A program made the translations under genes and the position numbers. From Bog-159 sp050011755 (GTDB lineage: Bacteria > Acidobacteriota > Terriglobia > Bryobacterales > Bryobacteraceae): DNA of 64,000 nt. The notes under the pieces are model-generated. The model saw only the letters and a list, made by a program, of their open reading frames with translations. It searched no databases and was not told the DNA's origin. Each line of letters begins with the position of its first letter. The first letter of the stretch is position 1. The DNA lies in the NCBI GenBank assembly GCA_050011755.1, contig JBEKIM010000001.1, positions 124,001-188,000 of the forward strand, written 5' to 3'. Of this stretch, positions 52,128 through 60,283 are shown one piece after another.

Positions 52128-55100
52128 GCCGCCCGCGCCGCCAGATCGATTCCCGCCAGATCCGCCGCATTCAGCGCGGCCACCGCGCCATGCACGCCCG
52201 AATTTGCGATCGCGACCGCCGGACTGACGCCCAGGCGCTTTTTCCAGGCGCCTTCCACCGCCAGCCGTCCCGCCGCCGGTTCGGCGATCTCCACGTCCGC
52301 GGCGCATAACTGCTCGCCGAAACGCTCCTGGATCAGCACCCGTATCGCGTCCTTGGCGGCGCAACGCCCCAACAGCCAGTCGTAGCGTTCCTTCCCCGTC
52401 CCTTGCATCCTGTCCCAAACCGCCCGCTCGCGGCGGTTTAGCACCAGGTACGCCAGCGTTTTCAGCCAGACGCTATGCGAGGACTCCAGGAACGCCTGCG
52501 GCAAATCCTCCACGCGGCAGCCCGCCACCCCGCGTTTCCCCGCCACCGGTTCCAGCCACGGCGTGGAAATATACGTCCCGCGCGGATCGATCCGCAACCG
52601 CAAGAACCGCGGAGGCTGCGGGAACCGGCGCGTCTCCCAGTTGTCCAACCGGTAATAAACCTTGCCCGCCCTGTCCAGCACTTCGATGTCGGAATGGATC
52701 ACCGCGTCGCTCTCGAATCGGCGCACCACACGGCATTCGAGTTGTGTGCCCGTCGGCGGCGCGGGCGCATAGCAATGGAACGCGCCCACGCGGTACGGAA
52801 ACAGGTCCGTCCCTTTCTCGATGGCCTCCCAAAACCAGTACGCGACCACTTGTCCGGCCGCATCCAGCAACACCGGATCGAACAGGAACGCGGGCCGCGG
52901 ATTGTCGGTGAATAGCTGCGTGTGTGGCAGGGCCTCCAGTGTGGCGCTGCAACCGTTGCGTCCGGCGCGCTCCACGCTCTTGGTGCCTTGCATCAGCGAT
53001 CCATGGAACATCCCCGTGCGATAGAGTTGCCCGGGTATCCACGCAGATGGCTTTTCGTTTTCCAGCACAAATGGACGCGGTGGCCCGGACTCCCCGTATC
53101 GCTCCGCAAACACCGCCACGGCCTCGGCCAGAATCGGACGCAGCGTACCGGCCGCGCCCGCCTCCCGCAGAGCCACATGCACTTCGCCCGGCGCTGTCTG
53201 CTTGGCCGCGGCCTCGATGGTGTATCCCGGCTTCTCCAGCGTGATCCAGCGCGAAGCCCGGATGTCGCGCATGCCCACCAGCACCTTGCCGGGCTCCAGC
53301 ATAGCGCCGCCTTCCGCCAGCATTTCCATCGTTACCGTCAACGGCACCAGTGTCAGCCCAAGCAGTGATGGATCTTCCGTGGATACATCCCGCCCCAGGG
53401 CATGGTCGTGAAAAACGATTTCCCGCTCCGCCGCGAAACGATGCCGCGCCAACGCGCGCACACCCGGCACGTTCTCCACCACGTCGTGAAAGAACGGGAA
53501 GCGCGGCGCGCTCGTTGTGCCCGCCGTGCCCTGGCGGGCCGCCAGGTAAGCCGCCATCACTTCTTGCTGCGTTTGCACGAGCTGCTCCATCATGCTGAGA
53601 TGCTCTTGCATCAACGCGGAACGCGCATCGGCCGGCGCTATGGGAGCCGGGGCTGGCGCGGCCGCCACAGCCGCTGCGGTTGCCGCGGCTTGCATCTTCG
53701 CGTTTCCGGCTTCTGGCTTCCGGCGTCCGATCTCCTCTTTCTTGCCCTCCAGCTTGAAACCCACCGGCAGCCGCGCCGGCTGCAATCCCGTTCCCAGCGC
53801 CAGCGAACGCCTGGGTTTTACCTTCTCGCTCGCCGGCCGCGGCGCTCGCCGCGCGTAAAGATGCTCCAACTTGGGATTCAAGCCGTGCGCCACCAACTGT
53901 CCCAGCATATGGTGAAGCTGCACAATGCCCGAACGATGCTGCACGTTCGACGGAATCGACGCGTGCGGTTTCGCGCGCAGCACATCGTCCGTGAACCCGG
54001 TCAGGTTACTGCGCGGGCCAACCTCCAGGAACAACCGCACGCCGTCGCGATGCATGCCTTCGATCGTCTCGCGGAATCGCACCGTGCTCGACCATTGCAC
54101 GGCTGCCAGCGCGCGGATTTCCTCGGGATCCTGCGGATACGGCCCGGACGTCACGCACGAATACAGCGCCGTTTCCGCCTTGCCGATGCGCAGCCGGTCG
54201 AAATGCTGTTTCAGCGGTTTGCTGAACACTTCGAACCAGGGCGTGTGGTAGGCGCGCGCAAACGGCAGCTTCTGGCAAATTGCCCCCTTGGGCGTCAGCA
54301 CGCCCACCAGTTTGTCGATCACCGTTTCGTGGCCGCACAAAACCACCTGGTGAATGCAGTTGTCCAGCGCGATATAAAGCTCGCCGTTGCTGGCGGCTAC
54401 TTGTTGCTCCAAGAAGGCATGGTCCGCTCCAGCTACGGCCAATAGCACCGCTTCCGGAATATCGCTGGTCGAATTCAGCTTGTCGAAAACTTCGTAAACG
54501 CCCAGGATGTGCCGGATGAGTTCCTCATCGTCGGCCACCTCCACCACGTGCGACGCCAGCAGCGCCGAATGCTCTCCGGTCGAGTGCCCCACCATGGCAT
54601 CCGCGTGGATCCCCAGCTTCTCGATCAGCGCGTACATGGCCTGGTTCGCGCAGAACACCGTTTCCGCGCCGGAATCCATGTTGTATAACCGATCCTGGCT
54701 CGGCGATCCCAGCGGCGGGGGAAAGATGACGTCGCTCGGCAGATAATCGCGCGCATGGTTCTCATAAGCGCGATCCATCAGGTCGAATACCTGCCGCACT
54801 TCCGGAAAGTGGATGCACAGGTCGCCCAGCATATTGCGGTACTGCGACCCTTCGCCGGGAAACAGGAAGGCCAGCTTGCCATTCAACCCCAGGGGTTCTT
54901 TGAAATGATAAATCCCTTCGATTTCTTTGATATTGCGCGTCTTTTCGTCGCCCAACCGCTTGACGGCGCGTTCCAACTTGGCCGCCAGGTCCGTGTGCGA
55001 CAGCCCGACCACCGCCATCCGCACGGATCCCATCCGCCGGTTGCAGTTGAGTGTCCAGGCCAGATCCTTCAACGAAAGCCCATCGCCGCCGTCCCGCAGA

Positions 55101-56629
55101 AGTTGCAGCGCCCGCCGCGCATCTTCCGCCACGTCGGCCCGGCTCTCGCCCGAAAATACAAACAATTCGCTGTCCCAGTCGCGCTGCAGCCATGGCGCCT
55201 GGTTCGGCCCTGTATATTCCTCCAGGATGGCGTGCGCGTTAATCCCGCCAAACCCAAAGGCATTCACCCCAGCCCGTCGCGGCGCCTTTGACGACCCGTG
55301 AACCCAGGGCCGGGTCTCCGTGTTGATATAGAAATTGCTCTTCTCGAGCTGTAGCTTGGGATTGGGATTTTCGCACAGAGTGGGCGGCAGTACCTTATGG
55401 TGCAAAGCCAGCGCCGCCTTGATCAGGCCCGCCACGCCCGCCGCCGGCACGGTATGGCTGATCATGGATTTCACCGACCCCAATGCGCAGCGCGGCGATT
55501 CCGTCGGGCGGGCCGGAAATACCCGTCGCAGCGCCTCCACTTCCACCACATCCCCGACCGGAGTGCCCGTGCCATGCGCCTCCACCAGGCCCACGGTCAA
55601 CGGATCGATCCCCGCCGGTTCATAGGCGCGCCGCAGCGCCATTTCCTCGCCTTCCACGCGCGGCGCCAGCACATGTGTGGCCCGTCCATCGCTCGCAATG
55701 CCGATATTCTTCAAAATTGCATAAATATGGTTACCATCGCGCTCGGCTTCCGCCAGCCTCTTCAGCACCACCATCCCCACGCCTTCGCCCAGCAGCGTGC
55801 CGTCCGCGTCTTTGTCGAACGAGCTCAACTGTCCCCGATGCGAAAGCGCGCCGAGTTGCGAAAAGATCATCATCAGCACAGGCGATGTATTGCTGTTCAC
55901 GCCACCGGCCAGGGCCAGGTCGCAGCGCCCGGTTTGCAGTTCCCGCGCCGCCATCTCCACCGCCACCAGCGAACTGGCGCAAGCTGCGTCGATCAGGTAA
56001 TTCGGCCCCATTAAATCCAGCCGGTTCGCGATGCGTCCGGTGATGATATTCGGTACCAGGCCGGACGAGGTGTCCGCATTGAACGGGGGCAGCGTGCTCT
56101 GAATCTGTTTCTTGATCTCCGCCAGTTCCTTGTCCGTGTGCTCAGGATGCAACTGCTTCAAAATGCGCAGGATACTTTCCACCATCACGCCCTGCTGCAA
56201 AGCCGCCGCATTGCCCCGATTCACGTACGTGCCGCGCCCGATAATCACCGCCGTGCGCGCCTTCACCGCCTCCAGATCCAGCTTGCCGCAATCTTTCAGC
56301 GCATCCTGCGATGCCTGCAGGGCCATGTAATGGTCCGGCTCGCCCCCGTCCACCGCGTTCGGCATGATGCCAAAGCTGAATGGATCGAATTCCGCCAACT
56401 TGCCGAGGAATCCGCCGCGCTTGCAATAGGTTCGGTCGTCGGCCTTGGTGTTCTCCTCATAGAACAGCTCGGCTTCCCACTCCGGAGGAGCGTCCGAAAT
56501 GGCGTTCACCTTGTGCAGGATGTTCTCCCAGTAACGCCGGGTGTCCGGTGCGCCAGGCAGCACGCAGGCCATCCCGATAATGGCGATATCGGTGATGTGG
56601 GCGAGGTCCTTGGATCCGTTGTTGTTCAT
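52124..56629 (-). CDS. Iterative type I synthase: KS, AT, double-hotdog dehydratase, PPTase-like C-terminus
   Basis: 1501 residues. KS ~13-460 has DIAIIGMACVLPGAPDT, Cys217 in LIDAACASSL, EAHGTGTPVGD and MISHTVPAAG. AT ~590-900 has LAFLFPGEGSQYRNM and MVGHSTGEHSALL (Ser ~683). A linker with LSMMEQLVQTQQEVMAAYLA resembles the one in the partner's ACP region. DH ~1060-1350 is a PS-DH-type double hotdog: FHDHALGRDVS, LVPLTVTMEMLAEG, then DPVLLDAAGQVVAYWFWE. Residues ~1400-1501 have LLGRCAAKDAIRVLI, then VAIANSG and end GIDLAARAA, resembling a phosphopantetheinyl transferase. It has no ACP of its own, so it probably acts with the four ACPs of the convergent synthase. A 21-bp palindrome lies upstream of the start. 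Confidence 0.88.
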   Translation of the reverse strand: MNNNGSKDLAHITDIAIIGMACVLPGAPDTRRYWENILHKVNAISDAPPEWEAELFYEENTKADDRTYCKRGGFLGKLAEFDPFSFGIMPNAVDGGEPDHYMALQASQDALKDCGKLDLEAVKARTAVIIGRGTYVNRGNAAALQQGVMVESILRILKQLHPEHTDKELAEIKKQIQSTLPPFNADTSSGLVPNIITGRIANRLDLMGPNYLIDAACASSLVAVEMAARELQTGRCDLALAGGVNSNTSPVLMMIFSQLGALSHRGQLSSFDKDADGTLLGEGVGMVVLKRLAEAERDGNHIYAILKNIGIASDGRATHVLAPRVEGEEMALRRAYEPAGIDPLTVGLVEAHGTGTPVGDVVEVEALRRVFPARPTESPRCALGSVKSMISHTVPAAGVAGLIKAALALHHKVLPPTLCENPNPKLQLEKSNFYINTETRPWVHGSSKAPRRAGVNAFGFGGINAHAILEEYTGPNQAPWLQRDWDSELFVFSGESRADVAEDARRALQLLRDGGDGLSLKDLAWTLNCNRRMGSVRMAVVGLSHTDLAAKLERAVKRLGDEKTRNIKEIEGIYHFKEPLGLNGKLAFLFPGEGSQYRNMLGDLCIHFPEVRQVFDLMDRAYENHARDYLPSDVIFPPPLGSPSQDRLYNMDSGAETVFCANQAMYALIEKLGIHADAMVGHSTGEHSALLASHVVEVADDEELIRHILGVYEVFDKLNSTSDIPEAVLLAVAGADHAFLEQQVAASNGELYIALDNCIHQVVLCGHETVIDKLVGVLTPKGAICQKLPFARAYHTPWFEVFSKPLKQHFDRLRIGKAETALYSCVTSGPYPQDPEEIRALAAVQWSSTVRFRETIEGMHRDGVRLFLEVGPRSNLTGFTDDVLRAKPHASIPSNVQHRSGIVQLHHMLGQLVAHGLNPKLEHLYARRAPRPASEKVKPRRSLALGTGLQPARLPVGFKLEGKKEEIGRRKPEAGNAKMQAAATAAAVAAAPAPAPIAPADARSALMQEHLSMMEQLVQTQQEVMAAYLAARQGTAGTTSAPRFPFFHDVVENVPGVRALARHRFAAEREIVFHDHALGRDVSTEDPSLLGLTLVPLTVTMEMLAEGGAMLEPGKVLVGMRDIRASRWITLEKPGYTIEAAAKQTAPGEVHVALREAGAAGTLRPILAEAVAVFAERYGESGPPRPFVLENEKPSAWIPGQLYRTGMFHGSLMQGTKSVERAGRNGCSATLEALPHTQLFTDNPRPAFLFDPVLLDAAGQVVAYWFWEAIEKGTDLFPYRVGAFHCYAPAPPTGTQLECRVVRRFESDAVIHSDIEVLDRAGKVYYRLDNWETRRFPQPPRFLRLRIDPRGTYISTPWLEPVAGKRGVAGCRVEDLPQAFLESSHSVWLKTLAYLVLNRRERAVWDRMQGTGKERYDWLLGRCAAKDAIRVLIQERFGEQLCAADVEIAEPAAGRLAVEGAWKKRLGVSPAVAIANSGVHGAVAALNAADLAGIDLAARAA

Positions 56630-56650
56630 TTCATTCGGTATAATCCTCTA

Positions 56651-56671
56651 ATTGTCCGCGATCCGGACAAT
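56651..56671. promoter_or_regulatory. 21-bp palindrome upstream of the KS-AT-DH synthase gene, candidate operator
   Basis: ATTGTCCG-CGATC-CGGACAAT is a perfect 8-bp inverted repeat with a 5-nt spacer, centred 32 nt before the ATG at 56629. The tract between it and the gene (GGTATAATCC on the plus strand) supplies AT-rich -10-like sequence. Size and symmetry suit a dimeric TetR- or MarR-type repressor, but no regulator gene lies next to it. Confidence 0.55.
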
Positions 56672-56932
56672 GCGCGCAAATCGGTGGGTGTGGAAAGCCT
56701 CGCGGTTGCACAGGCAGGGTGTGAAAAACGGGTGTTCGGGAGCAACGGAACAGAAAACTCGCTTAAGGATTCAAGCGACCGCGTCTATCGCCTGTGTTGG
56801 GCTCCGCAGCGGCCCGTAATTCCCCACGTTGAACAGGCCGGCCGCGATTTATCGCTTGGCCGCTGCCTTCGTGACTTTGGTTTCCGATAACCCCGTCTGT
56901 CGTCCACAACTCCCGGACGCACCCTCACGGAG
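56672..56932. other. Upstream region of the synthase gene, no gene seen
   Basis: With the palindrome above, this forms a 303-bp gap between same-strand genes. Short ORFs on both strands lack ribosome sites and any recognisable protein character. It probably holds the remaining control region of the synthase gene; nothing else was identified. Confidence 0.5.
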
Positions 56933-58141
56933 TTACCGCGAAATCCACTGCTTGATCTGCTGGTATACGGCAGGCTCATTGAGCAGGTCAAAATGCGTTA
57001 GCCCATAACCGACCCACTGGTGGGATTTGACGAATGCCAAAGTTCGCCGCGGATCTTTGTGGCGGCCCAATGCGCTGTCGACGGGCACCTGCCCATCTCC
57101 CACCAGGCCGGTTAGCCCCCGCGTTGTTTGTCCGATGGATGCCGCCAGCGCGTAACACGCTACCTTTTCGGGAAGGGGCAGCGCGCAGCGCAAGTCCGGC
57201 GAAGGGTGGAAGCGATCGCGCCCGATCCAATCGTCATCCACCAGGCTACCGTAGCGCAGGTCCGTAATCCCTGCGCTGCGAATGCGGCCCAAATGGCTAA
57301 GCGGGGCCGTGTAGGGGCTTAACCCAAAAACCACATTTACCCAGTTACCGCCACGTTCCAGGGGAGCGCCGTGGTGCGGCGTGCCCAGGAAAAACATCTG
57401 GCGCAGATGCCGCGGCCAATCGTACCCTGCCGCCGACGCATAGTGATAGCCGCTACGCGCCACCAGACCACCCATGCTGTGGCCGATAATCACAAAGTCT
57501 TCCAACGGTACAGGCCACTGATCGACAAGGGTCTCGATCAACTTCGCGAAACCCTGCCCATTGGTAGAAACATGCAGTCCGGTATTGTATTGCAGATGAA
57601 CTGGCGTGTATCCCAGATCGTGAGCTAGAGCTGCTCCATGGTTGTGCCCCTTACGCGTCCACTGCAGATCGCTCATGCACAGGCCGTGCACCAGTACGAC
57701 GAGCTTGTTACTCAACCGCGGAATTGCGCGCGATAGGGCACGGTGATCGAGAACCAGAGGCCTGCCGCCATGCCGCAAACTCATAGAGATCGCCAGTTGA
57801 TTTTTCGTCTCGGCCAGATAGTCGCCCATCACGCCGTTGAGCGCCGCCAACACGGCCTCGCGTCCGGGCGGGGAACTCCTCTCCCCGAGCAGAGGAACAA
57901 GCGGGGATAGCAGCATATCGATGCCGATTCCCACCATTCCCGTCGCTGCCCGAATGCTCTGGTAGACCAAGCCCGTGATGCCGCTGGCGCGCCCCAGTAG
58001 TGGTGTGCCTGGAATGCCGGGCGAACGGGCGATATTGAGGTGCATCGCCTCTACCACGTCAACCAGCCCGGCGGTAGCATCAATAGCCAGACGGCTGAAT
58101 CCCAGAAAATCGGAAGGATGGATGGGGCTGGTTTTAGCCAT
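56933..58141 (-). CDS. Lipase-like alpha/beta hydrolase
   Basis: 402 residues from ATG 58141. The core is LVVLVHGLCMSDLQW (oxyanion strand), FVIIGHSMGGLVARSGYHY (nucleophile Ser in GHSMG), FLGTPHHGAPLERGGNW and a C-terminal HQWVGYGLTHFDLL likely to supply the His. The first ~150 residues are helical (AIDATAGLVDVVEAMHLNIA), as in PGAP1/PHA-depolymerase-like esterases. No signal peptide was seen. It stands on the same strand upstream of the lipid synthase and could act on its product or release it, which is inference from position only. Confidence 0.82.
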   Translation of the reverse strand: MAKTSPIHPSDFLGFSRLAIDATAGLVDVVEAMHLNIARSPGIPGTPLLGRASGITGLVYQSIRAATGMVGIGIDMLLSPLVPLLGERSSPPGREAVLAALNGVMGDYLAETKNQLAISMSLRHGGRPLVLDHRALSRAIPRLSNKLVVLVHGLCMSDLQWTRKGHNHGAALAHDLGYTPVHLQYNTGLHVSTNGQGFAKLIETLVDQWPVPLEDFVIIGHSMGGLVARSGYHYASAAGYDWPRHLRQMFFLGTPHHGAPLERGGNWVNVVFGLSPYTAPLSHLGRIRSAGITDLRYGSLVDDDWIGRDRFHPSPDLRCALPLPEKVACYALAASIGQTTRGLTGLVGDGQVPVDSALGRHKDPRRTLAFVKSHQWVGYGLTHFDLLNEPAVYQQIKQWISR

Positions 58142-58232
58142 AAGGAGTGCTGCGGTGCAGCATGCAGCGAGTTTACCAGGACCGCCGGTCGTGCGCAACG
58201 GATTGGGTCAGCTCGTCACTTCGTTGCAGGAA

Positions 58233-58433
58233 TCATCCAGGGAAACACATAAGCATCGGAAGCAGAAGCACTGCTACCATGCAGGCAACCAACCAGACGG
58301 CGGTTCGCTCGGATTCCTCGCAACTCCGGCTTCCCGCAGTGCCACGGTGGAGCAGTTCATTATTGAGGCTGTTGCGAAGGCGGTTTAAGGCGATCTGCGC
58401 GGCAACCGCGAGGTTGAATTGCCTTTGATTCAC
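58233..58433 (-). CDS. Possible 66-residue single-pass membrane protein
   Basis: GTG 58433 to TGA 58233, with TTGGAG directly ahead of the start. The N-terminal half is polar and helical (QRQFNLAVAAQIALNRLRNSLNNELL); the C-terminus WLVACMVAVLLLPMLMCFPG is a convincing membrane helix. No homologue is recognised and the codon pattern is not decisive, so it may not be a real gene. Confidence 0.35.
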   Translation of the reverse strand: MNQRQFNLAVAAQIALNRLRNSLNNELLHRGTAGSRSCEESERTAVWLVACMVAVLLLPMLMCFPG

Positions 58434-58829
58434 TCCAAGAGCCCAGGAACCCTGGATTTGTCTAATTTCGACTTTGATGAACTACTTGGCCGAACGTTAA
58501 CCTCTGGATAGCGCCAGTCGCCGACCAGCACGTCCATCACCCGGCACGTCATGCAAAGGAGGTCGTGAGCCCGGACCAAGCCTGGGTGATCGCCCTGCAA
58601 CCTTGAGCCGGCATGCTACTGTGGGTTGGGGGTAAGGCCAGCGGTTCCCCCGGCCCGCTCCCTAGCCGTCCAGCGTACCTTGGCTTCGTCGTTTTTTGAA
58701 GTTTAAGTAAACAAAGAAGTTATTGGGTTCGTTCGTCATAAAATGAAATCGCCGCCAGAATCTACCGGCCTTTCACGGCGTCGTCCGTGGGGGAGTTACG
58801 GGATGTTACACTGATCTGCTCCTGAAGTC
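58434..58829. other. Unexplained stretch of about 0.4 kb before the glycosyltransferase gene
   Basis: On the minus strand a partial reading frame without a clear start gives GDHPGLVRAHDLLCMTC and VMDVLVGDWRYPEV from about 58600 to 58500, then a TGA just before the small membrane ORF. This looks like a remnant of a gene or mobile element, but I cannot name it. 58690-58750 is AT-rich relative to the window. The right end holds a promoter-like TACACT (58807-58812). Confidence 0.4.
58807..58812 (+). promoter_or_regulatory. -10-like box TACACT before the UGT-like glycosyltransferase gene
   Basis: It is part of CGGGATGTTACACTGA (58799-58814), the same 16-nt string as at 21070-21085. It lies 17 nt before the ATG at 58830, giving a leader of about 11 nt. 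No -35 match was found. Confidence 0.4.
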
Positions 58830-60128
58830 ATGGCTAGATTCCTCATCACCTGCTGGTCTTTCCCGGGCCACGTTTTCCAGCCCCTGGCCATCGCCCGCGT
58901 ATTGCGGGAGCGCGGTCACCAGTGCGCCTTCTATTCCGGACCGCGGGCGGCGCGCGTGGTGGAAGGGGAAGGTTTCCCTTTCTATCCGTCCGACAAGGCC
59001 GAGGAAGACGCCATGTACGCCTTCATGTTCGCGCCCGAACAAACCCGGACCGTAAACTGGAGAACCATGCTGCAGTTCAGCGGCACCATCCAGCGCTGGC
59101 TTCTGGATAGCATTCCGCAACAACTCCAGGATCTGGACCGCATCATTGCTGAGTGGCGGCCGGACGTGGTGGCCTCCGACCAGAACATGTGGGCTACCAT
59201 GCTGGTCCTCCGCGAGAAATACAAAATTCCAGTGGCGGTACTAGCCTATTTCTCCTGCATGGTCCCCGGACCGGATGCGCCGCCTTTTGGAATGGGCCTC
59301 CCGCGCCCCCGAAACTGGTATACCCGGTTGCTCTCGAATTCGGTCTCGCTGGCTACCACACCGTTCCGTGCCCGTTTCCGCAGGGCGGCTAATGCCATAC
59401 GACAACGTTATGGCTTGCCCCCCTTGAAGACGTCCGTTCTTGCATTTACCGGTACTATGCCGCTATACCTTGTGCTCGGTACTTCCGAGTTCGACTATGA
59501 GCGGCGGGATCTGCCTCCCTCGGTGCACTATGTGGGAGCCTGTCTCTGGGACAAACCCAGCCACGAAAAACCTTCCGACTGGTTAGAGCAATTACCCAAA
59601 GGTCAACCTTGGGTGCATGCCAGCGAGGGCACAGTGCACGTACTGTCCCCGTTTGTGCTCTCGGCGGCCGCGCAGGGCCTGGCTAACCTGCCCATGCAGG
59701 TGATCCTGACAACGGGAGGCAACCGTGAGCCCTCCGAGCTCGATTTAGGGCCCATCGCGCCGAATGTGCATGTGGTGCGTTGGGTGTCGCACACAGAACT
59801 CCTGCCGCGTCTTGACGTTATGATCACAACCGGCGGTTCGGCCACCGTGCAATCCACGCTCAAGGCAGGGGTGCCCTTGATTATCGTCCCCACGGAATGG
59901 GACAAGCCGGATATCGCCAGGCGAGTGGTGGAGACCGGTGCCGGGCTTCTCCTGGAGCCCAAACAGTGCACGCCGAAAGGGCTGCGCGTAGCCGTAGAGC
60001 AAGTACTTGGCACGCCTTCTTTCCGCCAAAACGCACAACGCATGGCTGCCGCCTTTGCCCGTTACGGCGGACCTCTAGCCGCCGCCGAACTGCTCGAAAA
60101 ACTGGCCGACGGCCGGATTCCGGCATAG
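58830..60128 (+). CDS. UGT-like (GT1) glycosyltransferase
   Basis: 432 residues, GT-B fold. The N-terminus RFLITCWSFPGHVFQPLAIARVL is typical of UGT/MGT enzymes, and RPDVVASDQNMWATMLV is the conserved N-domain strand. In the C-domain, HVVRWVSHTELLPRLDVMIT and TTGGSATVQSTLKAGVPLIIVP replace the usual HxGxxT motif with TTGGSAT, and EWDKPDIARRVVETGAGLLL is the donor-side motif (D/N-Q-x3-A). Such enzymes glycosylate lipids, sterols or polyketides; with a secondary-lipid synthase 2.2 kb away, a lipid acceptor is plausible. The His of the HxG motif is absent, which may affect donor phosphate contact. Confidence 0.85.
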   Translation: MARFLITCWSFPGHVFQPLAIARVLRERGHQCAFYSGPRAARVVEGEGFPFYPSDKAEEDAMYAFMFAPEQTRTVNWRTMLQFSGTIQRWLLDSIPQQLQDLDRIIAEWRPDVVASDQNMWATMLVLREKYKIPVAVLAYFSCMVPGPDAPPFGMGLPRPRNWYTRLLSNSVSLATTPFRARFRRAANAIRQRYGLPPLKTSVLAFTGTMPLYLVLGTSEFDYERRDLPPSVHYVGACLWDKPSHEKPSDWLEQLPKGQPWVHASEGTVHVLSPFVLSAAAQGLANLPMQVILTTGGNREPSELDLGPIAPNVHVVRWVSHTELLPRLDVMITTGGSATVQSTLKAGVPLIIVPTEWDKPDIARRVVETGAGLLLEPKQCTPKGLRVAVEQVLGTPSFRQNAQRMAAAFARYGGPLAAAELLEKLADGRIPA

Positions 60129-60283
60129 ATCGGATGATTTACTAGTACCCCTTCCCGATCCGTTCTGTGGACACCCAGAAAGTGGAAATGGTAAGGTTAA
60201 ACCGTTTAGAGATTTCGCGTTAGGGCAAAATTGTTGGTCTAGACTCCGGTGTGATCTCCGCACCCGCCCAATGAGAGGATTCC

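Noticed and set aside
53402..54445. Plus-strand frame (347 codons) opposite the AT/linker of the second synthase
   Set aside because: It is an Arg/His-rich antisense shadow without a ribosome site or known motif.
56138..56890. Plus-strand frame running from inside the synthase into its upstream region, with a TATAAT nearby
   Set aside because: Most of it is antisense to the KS domain, and its tail in the intergenic region shows no conserved protein character.
60198..60208. Short palindrome TAAAC-C-GTTTA before the lipase-propeller gene as operator
   Set aside because: Eleven base pairs are too short and its position relative to any promoter is unclear; it is kept only as a note.
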